Shown: piece after piece, positions 57,785 through 64,000 of the stretch | Numbering within the stretch: position 1 is the stretch's first letter | How the letters are laid out: the number at the start of each line of letters is the position of its first letter | Assembly (NCBI GenBank): GCA_037074705.1 | Contig: CM073590.1 | Span: 11,044,001-11,108,000, forward strand | Reading direction: 5' to 3' | Source: Zhengitettix transpicula | Lineage: Eukaryota; Arthropoda; Insecta; Orthoptera; Tetrigidae | DNA: 64,000 bases | Translations under genes and position numbers: made by a program | The notes under the pieces: generated by a model | Databases searched by the model: none | What the model saw: only the letters and a program-made list of their open reading frames with translations | What the model was told of the DNA's origin: nothing

Positions 57785-58075
57785 TGACTACTTCCAATAA
57801 GACAATGCACAATGCCAAAATGCTTAGCGGGAGATTTTACCTTTCTTAGATGGCCCCCACAAACACTAGATTTCAATTCAATTAATCAATTGTGGTACGA
57901 CGTTGGAAGAGCTATCCGGAAATTGGATCCACAACCGCTAAATGTTAAGTTCTATTCATCTAGTATAGTGTCAGATTGGCCGCATCATCCTTAAAACATT
58001 TTGTGGAGTCTATACTGAGAAGAATCGCTGCAGCTTTCAAGGAGAATGGTGACCCGTCGTGGTACTGATTAGGAG
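57785..58075 (+). mobile_element. Tc1-like transposase C-terminal fragment
   Basis: The plus strand gives MAMTTSNKTMHNAKM in one frame (decayed from a 'QQDNAPCHTAK'-like motif). The next frame gives FTFLRWPPQTLDFNSINQLW and YDVGRAIRKLDPQPLN, corresponding to the Tc1 'WP-x-x-S-P-D-L-N-P-I-E-x-x-W' block with the SPD and IE positions altered to TLD and IN. Further on is HFVESILRRIAAAFKENGDP followed by SWY, the usual Tc1 C-terminal end. The order and spacing are convincing. Frameshifts and loss of the last catalytic residue make it inactive. I found no terminal inverted repeats. Confidence 0.78.
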
Positions 58076-58321
58076 GTCATAAAAAATATTCCAGCGCTTA
58101 AAAGGTTTAGGATTATCTTCAGTCGCATAGAACAAACTGGAGAGATTCGTTGTGTCCGATGTTCTCAACGAAGCCAGCTTCGCTCGTGAAACAGTTAGGA
58201 TCATTTGAAAGTAAGTCAGCTAGAAGAATGCAAGGAGCGGAAAATGGCTTCAATAGATATATTTAAGTTTAATCAAAGTAACAGAGGATGAAGAAGACTG
58301 GAGGGCTACATCAGGGTATCC

Positions 58322-58776
58322 AATAAACACAGTTATATATAAGAGGATAATAAATATTAAAATTTAGATTTATATTAACTAAACTAACTATTATCACAGG
58401 TAATTCTTGAAATTGCTAAACAGTAAGTAAGCTTTTTAATTGGCATAAAATGTCAACGTATTATATTTTTTTAAAAATAAAAAGAGTAATAATTTTATAT
58501 AAAATATAACACACAATTACAACAAGACAAAGTTACTGAAGAGAAAATTGATTGTGTACCTCAGGATTTAGATACGAACTGAAATTACAATCAGAAATCT
58601 CATGAAAAAATACTTAAACAAATTAATTCCTAAACTGTGTAAGAAATGCAACCTTGGTGGAACACATAAGGGATTTTTTAGATATTTCAAGACAAAACTC
58701 AAATTAATCACAGTAATATATAAGAGATTAATAAACATTAAAGTTTAATTTATATTAACTAAACGAACTATATGGA
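58322..58776 (+). repeat. Direct repeat pair of about 70 bp
   Basis: 58322-58395 and 58702-58776 share AATATATAAGAG-type starts, ATTTATATTAACTAAAC and AACTA in the same order, about 380 bp apart. The sequence is A+T-rich and the match imperfect, but extended and collinear. Confidence 0.6.
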
Positions 58777-60600
58777 AGTTTTATCACACCTACGTCAACT
58801 TAAAATTACTATAACACTAAATAAACTGATTTGTCTAATTTCCAATAATTAAGTTTAACATTAAATTAATAACAGAAAAATTAGGATTCATAAAACATGT
58901 TTCCTCTAATTCAGTACAAACACTGTAAATCACATTCTGTTTCACTATATGAATGGCTGCAAGTATTAGTAGGCACTTTGAGACTTACGTTTTAATTACT
59001 TTCTATTCCGACTACAGAGTTTAAAGACAACGAATATGATACTGTTAACATAATTTTAATAATTAAGCAAGTTGTTTTTATCCTCGACCTTAAAATACCT
59101 TCAATTGAGTCACAAATAATTATAGCCACTAACAACTTCAATCCCATAGAGGTTTTAATGCTGGTACTTGTGCAGCGTTGCTCGTAAAACAGTCGAGGAA
59201 AATTAGAATAGCCGTTAATGACCGCTACTTAGGCAATGATTAGAATGCAAAGCGCTACTCAGCGCTTTATGTGACAGCAGGAATGGCCTATTCACTCTCC
59301 CTAGCAGAGTGACAATTACAAGCTAATTCCAGATACTTACAGCCGCGCAAAGACGCAAAGGTACTCACGATCCCATTCCCATACCTTCAAAACGGTGACG
59401 CAGTTTCCCGCAATTCACAATTTCAACGGACCTCAGTTTCATATAAGCAACTTTGTAAACACTTTGAAACTAAGTCAAACCTCCTCATGAGAACCAACAA
59501 ATATACAAGATATTTATCATCAATATATAGGTGATTTAATTGTACTATATTGTAATTAACAGGTGTCGCCAACCTAAATAATTGTTCATTTAATTTAAAT
59601 AATATTTGTTTTAGATTGTAATATTTTGCAACATTTTAGACATTATTGGGTTTTGATGTTAGAAACGTACATTTTGATTGGACAAATTTTCAATGCCTCT
59701 GCATAGAGAAATAATGTTATTAATGAAATTTTTGTATTCTTGGAACGTGGACGAGTGAAGCAGTCTAGGCTATTACAGTACTATAGCAATTGCAGCATCA
59801 GAAAGAGGATATAGCTTTAGTATTTTGGACTTAGAAATACCAAATTATGGAAAAGGTCATAGATTCGACATCGGAGAAGTTTCTTCGCGAATTCGTATTA
59901 GAGCGAACTGCCCTGAGGTCAGACCAGACCCACTAGATATCTGCACGACTGCTGTTTGAGGAAACAGCTTCATTTTTCTGTCTTGGGACTGCGTGCAACT
60001 AGTTCCGGAGGTGCTGTACCAGAGATCCCTCTCCACTGCTTGCTGTACGGAGTCAATGATGAGCATCGAAGAGCTCAGGAATTTTCGAGAAACTGTAAGA
60101 TAAAACCAATCACAATATTTATTCCTGTCAAACACATTCCTTATGCTTGTTTTATACACAGTAATCCCAAACGCTGTTTTTATTAGTGAAATTGTTCCAC
60201 AATATTCTGTCTAGAAAGAGAATCTCAGAATTTTTGTAATTAGAAACAATAATGGACCAGCATTAGTCATAACTAAAATCAATAATTTAGTCCTGATTAT
60301 GGTCCTCCAACATCTCTCACACAGAATGTTTCGATTTATTATCATATTCATCTGAATAGTACATATAAGCAACTTAATCAAAACAAGAAAATAAAAAGCA
60401 CAATTAAAAAAAAGTATTTGAAAAGGTATTACATGAAATATACAGACTTGCATATATTTTTCGAAACTTCTTTTGTTGGCAGGGTTCAACGATGACGTAA
60501 ATGTGTAGAAATGAATGTTGAACGGTAATGTTGGGTAGAGGACACTTAAGGTTGTACTAATTCCGTAGTTATTTGTTCATTACTAATTTTTTTATGACAC
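58777..60600. other. No gene recognised
   Basis: A+T-rich with G+C-richer patches at 59150-59420 and 59860-60100. The frames in the latter (59857-60159 minus, 59956-60186 plus) have no recognisable domain. Confidence 0.5.
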
Positions 60601-60654
60601 AGGGGACATTAATTTTTTATTCCCGCTCGAGTATTATATAAATCTTAAAATAAT

Positions 60655-60730
60655 TCATTACAATTTTGACGCCCAATAGTGAGAGTTCTAAAAATAGAAT
60701 TACAAAATACGGCGCCAAAGCATGTGGAAG
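60655..60730 (+). repeat. Degenerate LTR/primer-site-like module
   Basis: TTACA then TGACGCCCAA (60667-60676), and again TTACA (60700-60704) then CGGCGCCAAAGCATGTGG (60710-60727). The spacing and sequence recall the 51.9-52.1 kb sites. It is too short and degraded for a firm call. Confidence 0.25.
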
Positions 60731-62829
60731 TAAGAATAAAAACGTGGCACTCACAGCAAATAGCCTATAAAATATTCATTACAAAAAAGTTTCTTTGAAA
60801 TCTAATTAATTTCAAAACCATTACCCGGTGATATAAAAATTATTTCCAATTCCAAAAGAAACCTGACGTTATTCAGAAAGGAAAACAGCAACATCAGTTA
60901 TGGTTGTCATAGAGTTGCGTAACATCCATGTTGAATCAATGGACACCGACCTTGCAAGGCCCCCATTGTGTCATCAATGAATGCACCGACGACTCACGTC
61001 ACTGCTGCACGCAACATGGACGAAGGAACGTATGCTATCATTTTTTAAATACAATAGTTGAGCTAACGAACTGCAGACAATAAATAAAGCACGGTAAGAT
61101 AAATGTAAGCTGCGCCCTGAGTGCTGCAGTCCCGCGACGCGGTGGAAGGCGGGTCGCCTAGCATCAGCATGCAGGCGACACCGGCAATATCTGGAACACA
61201 ATGGTCCTACATTCAGACCTAGCTATGATTTGATTCGTCGGAGCCTCAAATACTTGGGAACCGACAAACATTTCCCTTCCACACAAAGTTTTAGGTCTCA
61301 GCAGAAATAAAACTCTCAACTGTTAAGACAAATTTTGTATATGTATATATGGGTATAAGAAATTGAAAAAATAGAAGAGATTTTATCTCGTATCATATGA
61401 TACAAAATAGCAAGGAATGGTAGATTGAAGATTGAGTCAGACGTTTCGAGCTGAAGAGTAGAGGAATATTGAATACATACAACGTAGAGTAATAACACTC
61501 CTAAAAGCACACAATAAATTCTGTATGTCGGACGCGGGAGTTTGTAAAGCAGGCAATAAAACAACAGTCAAGGAGTTTGTAAAACAGGCAATAAAACAAC
61601 AGTCAAGGAGTTTCTAAACACACTAAACTGATAACAATACAGATAAAAATTATAGCGAATATTTATATAAAAAAATATTCATATGATCTCTGTAATGACA
61701 TAGGTATTTGGGAACTTAATACGGAATACAGTAACTAAAGCAATATTGTTGAATAAGAGTTTCCATAAAATAAAGATTATATTCAACCAATGGTAACAGA
61801 ATGTATCAGCCCTCACCATAAAATAATATTGCCAGTATGTAAATCTACAGTCGGTGTTAGAAGTAAGAGAATCATTAATATCTACGGTCAGTCAATGGAA
61901 GAAATGCATTGACATTCAAATCAAATATTCCATGTAATTAAAGGAATCTTGCCACCTTTAATTGAAGCCCGACTCAAAAAGCTAGTCAAAAAGATCAGGA
62001 ATGCGTGCGAAAAAATTAAGTTACGGAGAGATTTAACAATTTAGGAGACTAAAATATTTCACGGGAAAAATGATTTTGTGAGAAGTATGACGTGAGCTGC
62101 AGTTATAGAGGACCATAAGACGTATGAAATGATTGTTGGGTTGAGAAGTTGGCGTAATAGGAAATGGTCCATGGATGATAAATGTACTCAATCGGTAATC
62201 GAGTGATCGTAAGAAATTAAGAGCAATTGAAGGAAGGACAGACATATTAAACATGCAGGTTGTAACGGAATAGAAAGAAACTTAATGAAGAAAATATTGA
62301 AAAGGTGCGAGATGATTCACATAAGAACTCTAAAGTTTCGTTTCCATTTCAAGAATATAATTGACGAATTTCATATAAGTTACTAATACACAAGTCAACT
62401 AATTTCTTTCCAGATTTAACGTTAATCATAAATATTAGTGTCTGAAAACAGCTTTAATTTTGTAGTTATACAGCTTGTTTATCTACCTTAATTAGTACAA
62501 ATTCATAATCTGTTTCTCCAAGCTGCAATTTAGAAAGAACAAAGTACAATTTTAGTGGTTCGTATATTGACTTTCGCAACTGTGGGCTACCCCTATTCAA
62601 GGTTTTCTCTTAATATAAATTTTCCCACTAAATTACTTAATATTCCTGCCGCAAGTTCCTATTTTTTTCGTAAAGTTGTCAGCATTTTATCGATCTATTT
62701 ATTTATAGCTTCCACTAATTAAACACACACCATATCAATATCCTATTTTATTGCATTTTTCTGAAAATACTGACGATTAAACATAGCTCAGTCCGTTAGT
62801 TTGTAGAATGAATTCTATTTAATTTCTGC
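60731..62829. other. No gene recognised
   Basis: A G+C-richer patch at 60950-61210 has no recognised product (75-codon minus frame 60974-61201). The remainder is A+T-rich. Confidence 0.55.
61538..61617. repeat. 35-bp tandem repeat
   Basis: GAGTTTGTAAA starts at 61538, 61573 and (as GAGTTTCTAAA) 61608, giving two full 35-bp units with one mismatch and the start of a third. Confidence 0.9.
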
Positions 62830-63010
62830 AGTTAATGGTGGTGTAGTGGCCGGCGTCAGTGCCTCGCAATATAGAGGTCCCTGGTTCGAATACCAGCGTA
62901 GACATGAACGTTGTATGTGTGTTCCCATGCAGTGAACCCCAAAGAAATTAGTTCACCGACTAGTTCAAAAAATGAAGAATAGTTTTTGATTCAAATGAAG
63001 TTTTTTTTTA
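62830..63010 (+). mobile_element. tRNA-derived SINE
   Basis: A tRNA-like head with A-box-like TGGTGTAGTGG (62839-62849) and B-box GGTTCGAATACC (62883-62894), followed by a short body and a T/A-rich end near 63000-63015. The head resembles the 3.1-kb SINE in its A-box region but has a different body, so it may be a different subfamily. Not a functional tRNA: no acceptor stem is seen. Confidence 0.8.
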
Positions 63011-63177
63011 TAAAAAAAATTGTTGATATTATATATTCTATATCCATTAATTTTAAATGATTGCCGCATTTGAACTTATTTCTCTATTTTGTATATTATA
63101 TACAACAAATAAAGTGTCTTTTTCAAATGTGACGGTAAGTCCGAATGCTTTCCTCAACACAATATTAATTACTTTTC
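63011..63177. other. Short A+T-rich spacer
   Basis: Nothing recognised. Confidence 0.6.
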
Positions 63178-63272
63178 TTAGCACCTGACGAAAGTGACAA
63201 GGATCCCAGAAATGTTGTGTGGTATTTATACTACCTTTTTGTCTGAATTGGCTATCTTTATTATTCATTACT
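63178..63272 (+). mobile_element. Penelope 3' terminal fragment, single arm
   Basis: A single plus-oriented copy of the terminal repeat, from TTAGCACCTGACGAAAGTGA through GGATCCCAGAAATGTTGTGT and TTTGTCTGAATTGGCTATC to TTATTCATTA. It is 5'-truncated and has no inverted partner. The hammerhead-like strands are CTGACGA (63185-63191) and GAAA (63209-63212), and the base after GAAA is T instead of C. Confidence 0.85.
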
Positions 63273-63820
63273 TCAATTTAAATTCACATAGATCTTTTGG
63301 TTGCCAGTATTAGAAAATAACGACAGATGAAAGCTCTGCCGCGGCCGTTATATTGGTATAAAATTTAATTAATTTGAAATACGCCTGAAGTTGATACGTA
63401 TGTTTTAGTGATAAATTCCTCACTACATTATATATTTGTTTCTCCACTGAATTTATTTGTAAAACGGCTTATTATTCGGCTGTTGAACATTAAACTAAAA
63501 TTTATTGAGCAAATTGGAAAACGAATAGTAGGTTACAAAAATAGATTATTTGGAACAATTCTCAAACCTCTTAAATTTATAATAGAAGCGGTATATAAAT
63601 AAATCAATTTTTATTATTTTTTAGATAAGTTTGCGATAAAAATGTTACGTAATAAGATTTGAAAACTTTTTTAATATTCATCAAAATTTACCACACATTA
63701 AGATTTAAATTTAGCTAGCCTTTCTTTTTTGTCCTGTTGTTTGCGAATCAGACATGTTTGTGTCTTACCTAATGTAATAAACACGGAGCGAAGAATAGGA
63801 ACTCCATGAGCGTAAGCGAG
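63273..63820. other. No gene recognised
   Basis: A+T-rich. The 64-codon plus frame at 63408-63602 is unrecognised. Confidence 0.6.
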
Positions 63821-64000
63821 ACTAGTCACTGATGTGCACGTGAATGGTGGACTTGTTTTTGCAGTAACACGAGATAGAATCGCCTCCGGTCCGAAATTTG
63901 TTAACACCGAACCGCATTTCCCGCCGGCCCTGGCAGAAATCGCAATAAAAATCGGAATGCTGGCGGCGAACAATGTTATTCGGCCGGCGGCCGAGATAAA
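63821..64000. other. G+C-rich window edge, unassigned
   Basis: The last ~180 bp turn G+C-rich, with CCCGCCGGCCCTGGC and CGGCCGGCGGCCGAG. Frames are open on both strands (minus 63698-63973), but none is recognised. It could be the start of a host exon, a promoter-proximal region or a conserved noncoding element continuing beyond the window. Confidence 0.3.

Noticed and set aside
59857..60186. Candidate exon in a G+C-richer patch (plus frame ending near a GTAAGA donor-like site)
   Set aside because: The acceptor side is unclear, both strands are open, and nothing is recognised in either product.
62830..62905. tRNA gene suggested by good A- and B-box motifs
   Set aside because: No acceptor stem or anticodon arm can be formed around the boxes, and a SINE body and T/A-rich end follow.
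1..64000. CRISPR arrays, bacterial operons, rRNA genes or telomeric TTAGG arrays
   Set aside because: None seen on reading both strands; the sequence character is eukaryotic and transposon-rich.

Overview
This window reads as intergenic or intronic DNA of an arthropod, most likely an insect. It is visibly A+T-rich and has no long open reading frames and no bacterial gene structure. I cannot find a complete host protein gene. Recognisable content is almost entirely decayed transposable elements, each at most about 1 kb. The mix (jockey-like LINEs, Penelope-like elements, a PIF/Harbinger deletion derivative, a Tc1-like fragment, tRNA-derived SINEs and a poly(A)-tailed retroposon) fits a large, repeat-rich insect genome. 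A cockroach, termite or stick insect is possible, but I cannot fix the order from the sequence alone.

Layout. 1-9.4 kb: a foldback structure at 1.9-2.8 kb holding a perfect 254-bp tandem duplication, a tRNA-derived SINE at 3.1 kb, a LINE insertion with a 10-bp target duplication at 4.0-4.7 kb, a Penelope-type inverted terminal unit at 6.5 kb and a jockey-like reverse transcriptase (RT) tail at 8.2-8.8 kb. 9.4-15.2 kb: six copies of an unnamed retroposon (called R here), one full length, one split by a Penelope unit, plus a LINE tail at 10.7 kb. 16.5-22.3 kb: a LINE with an RNase H domain, two weak candidate host exons (20.1 and 21.5 kb, minus strand) and another LINE tail. 24 kb: a second foldback family with a 14-bp target duplication. 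26.5 kb: an R copy. 29.5-30.6 kb: Penelope-like RT and GIY-YIG coding remnant with its 3' terminal repeat. 32.9-35.9 kb: a Penelope unit, an internally deleted minus-strand RT and a PIF/Harbinger element. 36.9-41.1 kb: nested inverted and direct repeats, an R copy and a LINE tail. 46.5-54.6 kb: R copies, long TA/TG microsatellites and a triplicated LTR/primer-binding-site-like module. 57-64 kb: homeodomain-type sites, a Tc1-like fragment, a SINE, a Penelope end and a G+C-richer edge.

The most informative pattern is the Penelope family. The 3' end of the 29.5-30.6 kb coding remnant is the same sequence that occurs elsewhere as inverted pairs flanked by 13-14-bp target duplications, so these inverted terminal pairs appear to have inserted as units. 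They carry a CTGANGA...GAAA core like that of hammerhead ribozymes, which are known from Penelope-like elements. The other notable item is the R retroposon: at least eleven copies, 9-bp target duplication, poly(A) tail, no visible tRNA-like promoter, and a conserved 16-bp palindrome.
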